Source: Anaerolineales bacterium (GTDB lineage: Bacteria; Chloroflexota; Anaerolineae; Anaerolineales; Villigracilaceae). Taken from it: a stretch of DNA of 64,000 nt. Both the position numbers and the translations under genes were made by a program. Below are positions 51,784 to 60,193 of this stretch, one piece after another; the first letter of the stretch is position 1; every line of letters begins with the position of its first letter. The stretch is taken from NCBI GenBank assembly GCA_016789305.1, contig JAEURJ010000002.1, positions 1-64,000 on the forward strand, written 5' to 3'. A model generated the notes under the pieces. The model did not search any database and was not told the origin of the DNA. It worked only from the letters and a program-made list of their open reading frames with translations.

Positions 51784-51810
51784 AAGGGCGGGATAACTTC
51801 CGCCCTTTTT
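51784..51810 (+). terminator. Intrinsic terminator after the CBS gene
   Basis: AAGGGCGG and CCGCCCTT form an 8-bp stem, followed by TTT on the plus strand, 6 bp after the stop codon. Confidence 0.9.
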
Positions 51811-51819
51811 CTATTTAAT

Positions 51820-52248
51820 TTATGAGGCTGCTTTTACAGCGGCTTGTTTCATGTGAGCCAGTACACCGATGAAACCATTGATGCGCTGCTGTGACACGGC
51901 TTCCTGTAAATTCATGGGATGATAAAAATCTGCGGGGACGGAAATGATTTCTTCGAGGCTGAGGCCGTTCAATCCGTTCAAAAGAATGGAGGCGAGGCCG
52001 CGTACGGTGGGGGATTGAGGTGGAATATCGAGGTGGAAGATAATTCCACCTTTCTCGTCTTTTTCTGCAATAATAAACACAGGGGTCATGCATTCAGGAA
52101 CGGATTCCATTTTGGAGCGTTCTTCTTTGAGGCGTTCCGGTAGATTGGGTAATGATTCAGCATAGGCGATGAGTGTCTCGAGCTTTTCCTCGCGGCTCAT
52201 GCTGGCGATGTCGTCCACAATTTCTTGAAGTTTGGCAGGTAAAGGCAT
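51820..52248 (-). CDS. SufE family cysteine-desulfurase partner
   Basis: A 142-residue protein of the SufE/CsdE family, which accepts sulfur from a cysteine desulfurase and passes it to iron-sulfur assembly. The active Cys lies in 'MESVPECMTPVFIIAEKD' (about 47-64), the place of the usual G-C-x-S. 'GLASILLNGLNGLSLEEIISVPADF' corresponds to the conserved helix pair. It lies downstream of the rhodanese gene on the same strand, separated by a palindrome, suggesting a shared task in sulfur transfer. Confidence 0.9.
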   Translation of the reverse strand: MPLPAKLQEIVDDIASMSREEKLETLIAYAESLPNLPERLKEERSKMESVPECMTPVFIIAEKDEKGGIIFHLDIPPQSPTVRGLASILLNGLNGLSLEEIISVPADFYHPMNLQEAVSQQRINGFIGVLAHMKQAAVKAAS

Positions 52249-52257
52249 AATTCCTCG

Positions 52258-52286
52258 GTAGGGACACAGCGTCGCTGTGTCCCTAC
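52258..52286. repeat. Perfect 29-bp palindrome GTAGGGACACAGCG-T-CGCTGTGTCCCTAC
   Basis: Fourteen-base arms GTAGGGACACAGCG and CGCTGTGTCCCTAC flank one base. It lies between the rhodanese stop and the sufE start. A degenerate copy sits at 36008-36033. It is probably a dispersed repeat; as RNA it forms a strong hairpin 10 bases before the sufE start codon and may influence that gene's expression. Confidence 0.8.
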
Positions 52287-52293
52287 GATAAAT

Positions 52294-53133
52294 TTATTTT
52301 TCGATCGGCGCGTCGACGAGGTTGCCCCATTCGGTCCAGGAGCCATCATAGTTCTTGACGTTTTTGTAGCCGAGCAAATATTTCAGCACGAACCACGTCA
52401 ACGAAGAGCGCTCGCCGATGCGGCAGTAGGCGATGATCTCTTTGTCAGCTTTGATATTCTTTCCTTCGTAGAGCGCACGCAGCTCTTCGGGAGTCTTGAA
52501 CGTTGCATCTGCTTCGTTGACTGCCTGCGCCCAGGGAATGCTCACAGCAGTGGGGATGTGCCCGGCGCGCGTCGCACCTTCCTGCGGATAATTTGGCATG
52601 TGAGTCAACTCACCGGAATATTCCTTCGGAGAGCGGACGTCCACCAAAGGTTTCTTTTCTTCGAGTTGTTTGAAAACGTCGTTGCGGAATGCGCGAATTG
52701 ATTGATTCGCTTCTTTCGCCTTATAGCTTGTTGCAGCATACGAAGGTACATCCTTCACGAGAGGCCGTTTTTCCTGCTCCCATTTGATGCGCCCGCCGTT
52801 CATGATCTTGACGTTGTTGTGGCCGTAATATTGGAAAAGCCAAAGGGCGTACGCGGCAAACCAATTGGATTTATCGCCATAAAAGACCACGGTGGTGTCG
52901 TTGGTGATGCCAAGTTTGGAGGCAACCTCTTCGAATTGTTCCTTGGTGAGGAAATCACGGCGAAGCGGATGTTGAAGCGTGGTGAACCAATCCACTTGAA
53001 CTGCCCCTTCGATGTGACCGATGGCATACAGCAACGGATCCTCGTCCGATTCAATGATGCGGACGCTGGCGTCTTTTAGATGATTGGCGACCCATTCGGT
53101 GTCGACCAGAAATTCGGGATGAGCGTAAGACAT
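52294..53133 (-). CDS. Thiosulfate/3-mercaptopyruvate sulfurtransferase (two rhodanese domains)
   Basis: A 279-residue enzyme with an inactive-type N-terminal rhodanese domain (about 8-125, '[15 protein letters not shown]', '[19 protein letters not shown]') and a catalytic C-terminal domain (about 155-275). The persulfide-forming Cys is in '[20 protein letters not shown]', with the active loop CRIGERS closer to thiosulfate-type than to mercaptopyruvate-type enzymes. It moves sulfur from thiosulfate to thiol acceptors. A long structured leader with its own terminator lies upstream, so the gene may be controlled by attenuation. Confidence 0.93.
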   Translation of the reverse strand: MSYAHPEFLVDTEWVANHLKDASVRIIESDEDPLLYAIGHIEGAVQVDWFTTLQHPLRRDFLTKEQFEEVASKLGITNDTTVVFYGDKSNWFAAYALWLFQYYGHNNVKIMNGGRIKWEQEKRPLVKDVPSYAATSYKAKEANQSIRAFRNDVFKQLEEKKPLVDVRSPKEYSGELTHMPNYPQEGATRAGHIPTAVSIPWAQAVNEADATFKTPEELRALYEGKNIKADKEIIAYCRIGERSSLTWFVLKYLLGYKNVKNYDGSWTEWGNLVDAPIEK

Positions 53134-53170
53134 TTTAAAGTTTCCTTTTCAGTATGATTTTAAGGAATAA

Positions 53171-53352
53171 AAATAAAAAAGCAGTCAACATAAAACAAAA
53201 GGACAGCGAACATTCCTGCGCAGACATAATTTGTGCGCGGGGGTCGTTCCACTGTCCTGAGTCGTTGACTGCTTGTTGTTGAGGGATGTCTCAGGCGGTG
53301 GTTACGAACCCCGCCATAGACAGGAGCAATAGTTAAAGTTTTGCATAAGAAT
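53171..53352 (-). ncRNA. Structured leader RNA or small RNA upstream of the sulfurtransferase gene
   Basis: About 180 bases between a strong minus-strand promoter and a T-run. The first hairpin uses AGACA/TGTCT (318-322 with 287-291 of 53xxx), GGCGG/CCGCC and GGTT/AACC. The second is a long nested hairpin: AGCAGTCAAC (53264-53273) with GTTGACTGCT (53180-53189), AGGACAG/CTGTCCT, GAAC/GTTC and GCGCA/TGCGC inside, ending in TTTTTTATTT as an intrinsic terminator. It matches no riboswitch core I can recall; a fragment resembles a T-box motif but the stem I region is absent. It could be a riboswitch-type attenuator or an independent small RNA. Confidence 0.6.
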
Positions 53353-53358
53353 TGGCGT

Positions 53359-53386
53359 ATTTTACGTGAATAAAATTATTTGTCAA
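53359..53386 (-). promoter_or_regulatory. Strong sigma-70-type promoter of the leader RNA
   Basis: On the minus strand TTGACA (53381-53386) and TAAAAT (53359-53364) are separated by 16 bp. This is the best consensus promoter of the region and predicts a start near 53352. Confidence 0.75.
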
Positions 53387-53412
53387 GACAGATATTATCG
53401 CTTGCTTTGATG

Positions 53413-53418
53413 TAAAAT
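53413..53418 (+). promoter_or_regulatory. -10 box of the RNase H gene, probably leaderless
   Basis: TAAAAT ends 6 bp before the ATG at 53425, with no ribosome site in between, so the message probably begins at the start codon. Confidence 0.45.
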
Positions 53419-53424
53419 TGACGT

Positions 53425-54048
53425 ATGTCAAAGCAGAAATATTACGTCGTGTGGAAAGGCCGCAAGACGGGGGTTTTCACTTCATGGGTGGAGTGTGAAA
53501 AGCAGGTAAAGGGAGTTGTCAGCGCACAGTTCAAGGCTTTTGATAGCGAAGCCGAGGCGGATGCCGCCTTCCTTGCGAAGTACGACGACTACAAGGGGAA
53601 ATCCTCAAGCAGCGGAAAATGGCGAGAGGCCAGCACGCAACCGATCCTTCCCTCCATTTGTGTGGATGCGGCTTGCAGCGGTTCGCGTGGCAAGTTGGAA
53701 TTTCGCGGCGTGAATACTGAAACCAACGAAGAGCTTTTTCATGCTGGTCCCTATGCCGAAGGAACCAATAATGTAGGCGAGTTTTTAGCGGTGGTCCATG
53801 CGTTGACATGGCAGGCCAAGCACAATATGCATGTGCCGATCTATTCCGATTCAGAGAACGCCATTGCCTGGGTGGCAACCGGGGAGTGCAAGACGAACTT
53901 AAAACATACATCCGAAAATGCCGTTTTGTTTGCGCTCATTCACAGCGCGGAGAACTGGCTGGCGGAAAACGAACTTCCCGAGGATAAAATTTTGAAATGG
54001 GATACCGAACTGTGGGGCGAAAATCCCGCGGATTTCGGGAGAAAGTAA
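53425..54048 (+). CDS. Ribonuclease H with N-terminal viroplasmin-like RNA-binding domain
   Basis: A 207-residue protein. The N-terminal domain (about 5-50, 'YYVVWKGRKTGVFTSWVECE') is the caulimovirus-viroplasmin-like hybrid-binding module found in eukaryotic and some bacterial RNases H1. The catalytic domain (about 75-205) has the acidic residues in 'SICVDAACSGSRGKLEFRG' (Asp), 'GTNNVGEFLAVVHAL' (Glu), 'IYSDSENAIAWV' (Asp) and a late Asp. It removes RNA from RNA-DNA hybrids. Divergent from the leader RNA, with only 40 bp between the two -10 boxes. Confidence 0.92.
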   Translation: MSKQKYYVVWKGRKTGVFTSWVECEKQVKGVVSAQFKAFDSEAEADAAFLAKYDDYKGKSSSSGKWREASTQPILPSICVDAACSGSRGKLEFRGVNTETNEELFHAGPYAEGTNNVGEFLAVVHALTWQAKHNMHVPIYSDSENAIAWVATGECKTNLKHTSENAVLFALIHSAENWLAENELPEDKILKWDTELWGENPADFGRK

Positions 54049-54101
54049 AACTTGTTTTTGAGAAGCAGGCCGGGGACTGTTTAGAGGCGATTCAATTCAT
54101 C

Positions 54102-55685
54102 ATGAAGTTTTTATCGACATCGTGGCAGGTAGGGCGGATCCGTGGAGTTGAGATCCGCTTTCATATTTCCATGATTTTCAGCGTATTGCTGGCTTATTTT
54201 ATTTTCCATCCGACCGATCTTCGAACCGTTTTTCTGGCTGCTGCATGGTTGCTCGGGTTGACTTTCAGCATTTTCTTGCACGAATTGGGGCATGCGTTTG
54301 CCGCCAGACTTGTAGATGTGGAAGTGAAAAGTATCGTCCTTTGGCTGTTGGGCGGGCTGACGAATCTGGCTTACAAGCCGGAAAAACCATCTCATAACCT
54401 TGTTATTGCTGCGGCTGGTCCGTTGGTGAACATGGCGCTGGGCTTTTTGTTCGTTGCAGCCTATATTATTTTGTATTTACTTGCCCCACGGGCTTTGGAT
54501 CCATCCGTGTTTATCTGGGTGCAGACTGCGCTTGAGCTTTGTCTCTCGCTTGCCTTTCTGAATGTGATTTTGGTCGCCTTCAATCTTCTTCCGATCTATC
54601 CGCTGGACGGTGGAAATATCATGCATGCCTTGCTGGATGGCATATTCGGCAGGTCCAATGCGGATTGGATCACCATGCTGGTGAGCATTCCCATCTTGTT
54701 ATGTTTGATCGCCTTTGGGCTTGTTACGCATGATTATTTGCTGCTCGCATCTTGTATTTTGATCGGGCTTGCCATTGGCACCTTGAATCGGTCCACCCTC
54801 AGGCATATTAACCTTGGACTCAATTATCTTTTCAAGCGTTCCGGGTATTATTTTCTATTGGAAGATTACGAACGCGCCGCCCAGCTTTATACACTGGAAA
54901 TTGAAAAGGAACCCGGGCAGCCGAACCATTATCTGGCACGTGCCGCCTGCCTGCTGAACATTCTTCAAAAAGAGAGGGCCCTTGCGGATGTGGAGCGTGC
55001 TTTAAAGCTTGCGCCGAACCACCCGGTGGCCTTGCAACTGCGCGGTGAAATGTATTTCATCGAAAAGGATTTTGAGGCTGCGTTGGGATATTACTCGCGT
55101 GTTCAGGAGATCAATCCGAATTGGGCGGTTCCATATTTTGACCGCGCTTCGATCCATTTGGAACGAAACGAATTGGCCCTCGCCTTGGAAGGCCTTAATA
55201 AGGCAATCACATTGACATCTCAATTCCCTCTTTTCTATGTGGTCCGCTCATTGGTTAATTTTAAACTGGGGAATCTTGAGACAGCTCATCAAGATCAGGA
55301 TTCTGCTCTGCGCTTATCTGAAAAAGATGCGTTGACGGTTTCTCCCATTAACATGACTTTGTACGAAGGACGTCTCGATTGGGCTGAGGATTTTTACGGA
55401 TACATCCTTTCCAAAAAGCCGCGTTCGCCGTATGCTTATCAAGGTCGCGCAGATGCATACGCTGCGAATCGTGAATACGCGAGGGCCATCGCAGATTACA
55501 CGCGTGCAATTGAATTTAACATCCACAAAGCAGAATCCCGTTTGGGGCGTGGACGGTGTTATCATGCCTTGGATCAAATTACAAAAGCTGTTGATGATTT
55601 TAAACATGTTGCTTCTTCGGCAGGCAAGCTGCACTTGAAAAGACAGGCCGAGGAATCCTTGAAAGTCATCGGCAAAGGAGAATAG
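54102..55685 (+). CDS. M50 (site-2 protease-like) membrane metalloprotease with C-terminal TPR repeats
   Basis: About 527 residues. The membrane protease domain (about 10-225) has the zinc site 'FLHELGHAFAARLVDVEVKS' (HExxH near 59-63) and the third ligand in 'FNLLPIYPLDGGNIMHALLD' (about 161-180). Six or so membrane helices are visible. From about 245 to the end there are tetratricopeptide-like repeats, which are not part of standard site-2 proteases and probably bind a protein partner or substrate in the cytoplasm. The start is placed at 54102, since the longer frame to 53997 overlaps the RNase H gene and has no ribosome site. Confidence 0.85.
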   Translation: MKFLSTSWQVGRIRGVEIRFHISMIFSVLLAYFIFHPTDLRTVFLAAAWLLGLTFSIFLHELGHAFAARLVDVEVKSIVLWLLGGLTNLAYKPEKPSHNLVIAAAGPLVNMALGFLFVAAYIILYLLAPRALDPSVFIWVQTALELCLSLAFLNVILVAFNLLPIYPLDGGNIMHALLDGIFGRSNADWITMLVSIPILLCLIAFGLVTHDYLLLASCILIGLAIGTLNRSTLRHINLGLNYLFKRSGYYFLLEDYERAAQLYTLEIEKEPGQPNHYLARAACLLNILQKERALADVERALKLAPNHPVALQLRGEMYFIEKDFEAALGYYSRVQEINPNWAVPYFDRASIHLERNELALALEGLNKAITLTSQFPLFYVVRSLVNFKLGNLETAHQDQDSALRLSEKDALTVSPINMTLYEGRLDWAEDFYGYILSKKPRSPYAYQGRADAYAANREYARAIADYTRAIEFNIHKAESRLGRGRCYHALDQITKAVDDFKHVASSAGKLHLKRQAEESLKVIGKGE

Positions 55686-56243
55686 ATGAAAACTGCGTTG
55701 TTATTGATCGATATTCAAAAGGATTATTTCCCGGGCGGTAAATATCCGCTGGTGGAGCCGCAGGCCGCTGCGAAGAATGCCTATATGCTGCTTCAATGTT
55801 TTCGCGAACATGGCGGGCATCACGTCCACATTCAGCATATTTCACTGGAGCCTGATGCCACATTTTTCATCAAAGGCGACGAAGGTTCCGATATTCATGA
55901 TTTGGTGGCCCACTTCGAAGGCGAACCAATTGTCTATAAGCACGAGCCGAATTCGTTCTTAAACACCAACCTGCTCGAACTATTAAAAAGTTGGGAGATC
56001 GAGCGGGTCGTGATTACCGGCATGATGAGTCACATGTGCGTGGATGCCACTGCCCGCGCTGCCGGAGACCTTGGATTTAATGTGATCGTTGCTGAAGACG
56101 CCTGCGCATCACGCGATCTGACATTTGGCAATACCGTCATTCCCGCTGATCATGTCCACAAGGCGTTTATGGCGGCCTTAAAATCCTATGGTCAGGTGAT
56201 GAAGTCGGATGAAGTCATTGCCCTGCTGGCCGGAGAGATTTAA
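55686..56243 (+). CDS. Isochorismatase-family cysteine hydrolase
   Basis: A 185-residue hydrolase of the nicotinamidase/isochorismatase fold. The triad is Asp in 'ALLLIDIQKDYFPGGKY' (about residue 10), Lys in 'EPIVYKHEPNSFLNTNL' (about 89) and Cys in 'VVITGMMSHMCVDATARAAG' (about 119). Substrates in this family include nicotinamide, isochorismate and various carbamoyl compounds; none can be chosen here. It begins directly after the stop of the protease gene behind AAAGGAG, and 5 bp separate it from the next gene, so the three are one operon. Confidence 0.92.
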   Translation: MKTALLLIDIQKDYFPGGKYPLVEPQAAAKNAYMLLQCFREHGGHHVHIQHISLEPDATFFIKGDEGSDIHDLVAHFEGEPIVYKHEPNSFLNTNLLELLKSWEIERVVITGMMSHMCVDATARAAGDLGFNVIVAEDACASRDLTFGNTVIPADHVHKAFMAALKSYGQVMKSDEVIALLAGEI

Positions 56244-56248
56244 CGAAT

Positions 56249-57373
56249 ATGACGATCCTTGACCTCGAAAAACAGAAGCAGGCAAAAGAATATTCCCGCA
56301 TCAAACGCCGCCTTTGGCTGGTGGATACTTTGTTTGGCGCTGCCTATGCTTTGGCATGGTTATTTTTGGGATGGAGTACTTCAATCCGCACATGGCTGGC
56401 GACTTTCACAACCAATGACTGGTTGTTGGTTGCGTTGTATATCATTGTCTTTGGTGGCTTGTACGCCTTGTTAAGTTTCCCTCTTGGCTATTACAGCGGA
56501 TTTGTCCTGCCGCATCGATTTGGTCAATCCAATCAATCGTTTAAAGATTGGATCGTGGATCAGCTCAAGGGTCTCGCCATTGGCGCGCCGTTGGGATTGC
56601 TCATGCTGGAGTTGCTATATCTGGCCTTGCGTCTCACGGGAAATACATGGTGGTTGTGGGTGGCTGGCGGTCTGCTGTTATTCAACGTTGTTCTTTCCAA
56701 TCTCGCGCCGGTATTGATCATGCCGTTGTTCAATAAATATGTTCCGCTTGGTGATGAACACAAGGAATTGCAGGAACGATTACTCAACCTTGCGCAGAAT
56801 GCGAATACAAAAGTAAAAGGCGTGTTCAAATTCGATATGTCAAAACGCACAAAGGCTGCCAACGCTGCATTGACCGGTATTGGCAACACGCGCCGCATTA
56901 TTCTCGGCGATACGCTGATCAACGAATTTACCTTGGATGAGATCGAAACAGTTCTCGCGCATGAATTGGGACATCATGTCCACAAGGATATTCCCTTTTT
57001 GATTGCCTTCGGCACGCTCAGCACCACCCTTAGCCTGTTCATTGCATCACTGGCATTGAATTCCGCTGTGAGTCATTTCTCCTTCACCTCTCCCGCAGAT
57101 ATCGCCGCTTTCCCCGCGTTGATGCTGATTCTCAGCGCCTATGGCCTGTTGACTTCTCCCATTGACAACGCTGTTTCCCGCTGGCGTGAAAATATGGCTG
57201 ATGATTACGCATTATCTTCCACAAAGAAAAGTGAAGCCTTCGCTTCTGCATTTACGAGACTGGCAAATCAAAACCTCGGCGAGATCGACCCGGAAAAGTG
57301 GGTGGTCTTCATGTTCTATTCCCACCCGCCGTTGGGCGAGAGGATAGATAAAGCAAAACGATTTTCTGTGTAA
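56249..57373 (+). CDS. M48-family membrane metalloprotease (Ste24/HtpX-like)
   Basis: A 374-residue zinc protease. Five or more membrane helices precede the active site, as in CAAX-type Ste24 enzymes. The HExxH motif is in 'LAHELGHHVHKDIPFLIAFG' (near 236-255), and the third ligand Glu lies in 'SRWRENMADDYALSSTKK' (about 312-329). An N-terminal M48-N-like domain covers about 25-160, including 'SFPLGYYSGFVLPHRFGQSN'. It probably degrades misfolded membrane proteins or processes membrane-bound substrates. Last gene of a three-gene unit that starts with another membrane protease. Confidence 0.93.
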   Translation: MTILDLEKQKQAKEYSRIKRRLWLVDTLFGAAYALAWLFLGWSTSIRTWLATFTTNDWLLVALYIIVFGGLYALLSFPLGYYSGFVLPHRFGQSNQSFKDWIVDQLKGLAIGAPLGLLMLELLYLALRLTGNTWWLWVAGGLLLFNVVLSNLAPVLIMPLFNKYVPLGDEHKELQERLLNLAQNANTKVKGVFKFDMSKRTKAANAALTGIGNTRRIILGDTLINEFTLDEIETVLAHELGHHVHKDIPFLIAFGTLSTTLSLFIASLALNSAVSHFSFTSPADIAAFPALMLILSAYGLLTSPIDNAVSRWRENMADDYALSSTKKSEAFASAFTRLANQNLGEIDPEKWVVFMFYSHPPLGERIDKAKRFSV

Positions 57374-57412
57374 AACCAAGAGGACTTGCATTATGCAAGT
57401 CCTCTTGGTTTT
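57372..57412. terminator. Bidirectional terminator after the M48 gene
   Basis: AAAACCAAGAGGACTTGCAT pairs with its complement (57393-57412) over 20 bp around one base, with T-runs on both ends. It separates the M48 gene from the convergent degV gene ending at 57432. Confidence 0.93.
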
Positions 57413-57431
57413 ACTTCTTTTACCCGTCTTT

Positions 57432-58295
57432 TTACTTCACCAAGTCGCTCATCAATTCCATTGGTATGACTGCCGCACCGACAATCAACGGACCGGTATG
57501 CACGCCCAACGCAGGAGAGATGCGGACGAGATCCATTTTTGAAATATTTAATTTTTCCTTTAGCTCAGCGGCAAGTGCATCTGCCTTTTCAGCAAATCGG
57601 CCATGAATCATGGTGACCCATACTGGTGTGTCCCCAAATTTCTCTTTCATGGACTCCACGATCATTGCCATTGACTTGTTCAATGTGCGCCCGTTGCCAA
57701 CTGTGCTGTATTTGCCGTCCGTGTCCACGCGGATGACGGGCTTGAGGTTGAGCAATGAACCTGCAAGAGCCTTTACCCGCCCAATGCGGCCGCCACGCGC
57801 CAGATATTCCAGAGTATCCAATGTGTACTGCAATTCTGTATTTTCGCGGATCTTTTTCAGACGCTCCTGAATTGCTTCCATGGTCCAGCCAGCTTTGATG
57901 CCCAGCGCTGCGGCGATCACTTGAAAACGCTCGCCGGCAGAAAGGGTGAGGGTGTCCCAATAATTTATATTTGCTTCGGAGGCAACTTGTCCGCCGCCAT
58001 CCTGCGCTGAGTTGATCGTTCCGCTCAGCCCGGATGAAATATGCATCGAAAAAATATCTTTGTCTGTTTTGGCAATTTTGCGGTACAACTCGGCGAAGAT
58101 CCCGGCGGAGGGTTGAGCGGTGGTGGGGATGGCAGGGCGCATGGCTTCAAGACGATTATAAAAATCGTCCGCCGAAATATCCATGGCACTTATTTCACCT
58201 TCCGGGAAATTAATGAACAGCGGTGCTTGTACGATGCCCAATTGTTCCAGTTCTTCGGCAGATAGATCTGCTGCGCAGTCAGTTACTATTTTCAT
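57432..58295 (-). CDS. DegV family fatty-acid-binding protein 1
   Basis: A 287-residue member of the DegV/FakB family, which binds a fatty acid and presents it to the kinase FakA. Family marks are the N-terminal 'MKIVTDCAADLSAEEL', 'TTAQPSAGIFAELYRKI' (about 57-73), 'SMHISSGLSGTINSAQ' (about 80-95), 'LEYLARGGRIGRVKALAGSL' and the C-terminal 'GVHTGPLIVGAAV'. It lies 22 bp after a close paralogue. The start at 58295 is placed 6 bp behind GAGGAG. No fakA gene is in the window. Confidence 0.93.
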   Translation of the reverse strand: MKIVTDCAADLSAEELEQLGIVQAPLFINFPEGEISAMDISADDFYNRLEAMRPAIPTTAQPSAGIFAELYRKIAKTDKDIFSMHISSGLSGTINSAQDGGGQVASEANINYWDTLTLSAGERFQVIAAALGIKAGWTMEAIQERLKKIRENTELQYTLDTLEYLARGGRIGRVKALAGSLLNLKPVIRVDTDGKYSTVGNGRTLNKSMAMIVESMKEKFGDTPVWVTMIHGRFAEKADALAAELKEKLNISKMDLVRISPALGVHTGPLIVGAAVIPMELMSDLVK

Positions 58296-58317
58296 TAACA
58301 TCTCCTCGATAATTTGG

Positions 58318-59178
58318 TTACACCAAATCGCTCATCAAATCCATAGGCACAATCGCGGCCCCGACGATTCCTGGTCCTGTGTGTACTCCCAGTACAGGTG
58401 AAATACGCATTACCTCAAGTTTCGCGATATTCAGCTTTTGTTTGAACTCTTCAGTCAATGCATCTGCTTTTTCGGCGAAACGACCATGTAATACGGTGAC
58501 CCAGACCGGGGTGTTCCCGTATTTTTCCACCAAATGATCTGCGATTGCAGTGATGGATTTGCCCAACGTACGCCCGTTGGTGACGGTGCTGTACTTGCCA
58601 TCCGAGTCCACACGAATCACAGGTTTGAGATTCAGCAATGCGCCGGCCATTGCTTTCACACGTCCAATGCGGCCGCCGCGTGCGAGGTATTCCAGCGTGT
58701 CGAGGGTGTAGATCACTTCGGTCTTTTCGCGAATGGCTTTCAATCGTTCCTGGATTTTCTCCATGGCCCAGCCTGCCCGGTCGGCCAAGGCCGCGGCCAT
58801 CACTTGAAAGCGTTCACCGCCGGAAAGGGTGAGTGTATCCCAGTGGCTGATGTTTGCCTGCCCTTTGACCTGTTCGCCGCCATCGCGTGCCGAGTTGATC
58901 GTCCCGCTCAATCCGGATGAAATATGAATGGAAAAAATATTCTTTTCCACTTCGGAAAGTTTACGATAGATTTCTGCGAAGATTCCGCTGGATGGCTGGG
59001 CTGTGGTTGGAATATTCGGCCGCATGGCTTCAAGGCGGTTGTAGAAATCGTCCGCTGAAATATCCGCCGCGCTGACTTCTCCTTCCGGGAATTGAATGAA
59101 TAATGGAGCCTGCGACACCCCCAATTCCTTGAGCTCTTCGTTGGACATATCTGCTGCCGAGTCAGTTACGATCTTCAT
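58318..59178 (-). CDS. DegV family fatty-acid-binding protein 2
   Basis: A 286-residue paralogue of the following gene; by eye most positions are identical over the whole length, with 'MKIVTDSAADMSNEEL', 'TTAQPSSGIFAEIYRKL', 'SIHISSGLSGTINSAR' and 'GVHTGPGIVGAAI'. It should bind a fatty acid like other FakB proteins; two copies may have different chain preferences. The ATG at 59178 sits behind AAGGAG; a longer frame to 59244 overlaps the SDR gene and is rejected. The tandem pair looks like a local duplication. Confidence 0.93.
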   Translation of the reverse strand: MKIVTDSAADMSNEELKELGVSQAPLFIQFPEGEVSAADISADDFYNRLEAMRPNIPTTAQPSSGIFAEIYRKLSEVEKNIFSIHISSGLSGTINSARDGGEQVKGQANISHWDTLTLSGGERFQVMAAALADRAGWAMEKIQERLKAIREKTEVIYTLDTLEYLARGGRIGRVKAMAGALLNLKPVIRVDSDGKYSTVTNGRTLGKSITAIADHLVEKYGNTPVWVTVLHGRFAEKADALTEEFKQKLNIAKLEVMRISPVLGVHTGPGIVGAAIVPMDLMSDLV

Positions 59179-59194
59179 ATGGTTCTCCTTTGGT

Positions 59195-60181
59195 TTATAG
59201 CGAACGATTATTTTTCTTTTCCAGAAACCACTTGACCGCATCATGAATGCTTTCGTACAGTGGTCGTGGCTTGTAATTCAATTCACGCGTTGCTTTCGCA
59301 TGACTGATATTTGAATTGCTTTGCAATACTTCAAGCGAATAAGGTGTGAAACGCGGAGTTGCATTTGCCAGCTTGTAATACAGAGGCGTGAACAAGGCTG
59401 CAAATTTTGCAAAATCAAACGGGATCTTCATCTGGAAGAAATTCCTTCCTGTGATCTCGCGCACTGTTTCAAGTAAATATCGAACGGAAATCTTTTGGCC
59501 CGATAAAATATAACTTTCGCCGCGTTTCCCATTTTGCGCTGCGGCGATCAAACCATCCGCCACATCGCGAACATCCACGAAATCATAAGCTCCATCGACG
59601 TACAAGGTTGGTTTCGCCGTTGCAGCATCGTGAATCACTGCGCCCATCATCGATCCGCGAAAATCATAGGGGCCGATCACGCCGGTGGGGCAGGTCACAA
59701 CAGCTTCCAGCCCGGAGTGAGCCGCGTTCAACACTTCCAAAGTTGCTTCGGCTTTCGAGCGGTCATACGCGCCATAGGGATTGTTCATATCGTACGGAAC
59801 ACTTTCATCGATCACACCCTTTTCCACACGTTGGATCGCGTGGATCGACGAGGTATAAACCAGTTTCTTAATTCCCTTTTCCATTGCTGCGTACAGGATG
59901 TTTTTTGTACCATCTACATTTACCCTTCGCACAAATGGATTTGGTCCCGGCATGATCGAAATTATTCCTGCAAGATGAAAGATGCCTTTGATGCCGTGCA
60001 GGGATTCGAAAACTGAATCGGTGTTGAGGATGTCGCCTTCGAACGCTTCAACATCTAATCCCGAAATTGATTCGTGGCTTTCGCCCGGCAGAATCAATGC
60101 CCGCACTTTTTCCCCCTGTCTCAAAAGCTTTCTCACGAGGACATTTCCCACATGTCCTGTTGCGCCAGTCACCAGCCACAT
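59195..60181 (-). CDS. NAD-dependent epimerase/dehydratase-type reductase (extended SDR)
   Basis: A 328-residue Rossmann-fold protein. The nucleotide-binding motif is 'VTGATGHVGNVLVRKLLRQG' (about 4-23), and the catalytic Ser, Tyr and Lys appear in 'KKLVYTSSIHAIQ' and 'YGAYDRSKAEATLEV' (about 136-150). The style is that of dihydroflavonol-4-reductase-like or 3-beta-hydroxysteroid-dehydrogenase-like SDRs acting on hydrophobic alcohols or ketones. It lies 12 bp after a TetR gene and before two fatty-acid-binding proteins, hinting at lipid or hydrophobic metabolites. The substrate is unknown. Confidence 0.87.
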   Translation of the reverse strand: MWLVTGATGHVGNVLVRKLLRQGEKVRALILPGESHESISGLDVEAFEGDILNTDSVFESLHGIKGIFHLAGIISIMPGPNPFVRRVNVDGTKNILYAAMEKGIKKLVYTSSIHAIQRVEKGVIDESVPYDMNNPYGAYDRSKAEATLEVLNAAHSGLEAVVTCPTGVIGPYDFRGSMMGAVIHDAATAKPTLYVDGAYDFVDVRDVADGLIAAAQNGKRGESYILSGQKISVRYLLETVREITGRNFFQMKIPFDFAKFAALFTPLYYKLANATPRFTPYSLEVLQSNSNISHAKATRELNYKPRPLYESIHDAVKWFLEKKNNRSL

Positions 60182-60193
60182 AATTTCAGAACC

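Noticed and set aside
53200..53258. T-box riboswitch
   Set aside because: A short stretch resembles the T-box core (AGTGGAAC...CCGCG), but the order of bases differs, the long stem I region is missing and the downstream gene is not an amino-acid gene.
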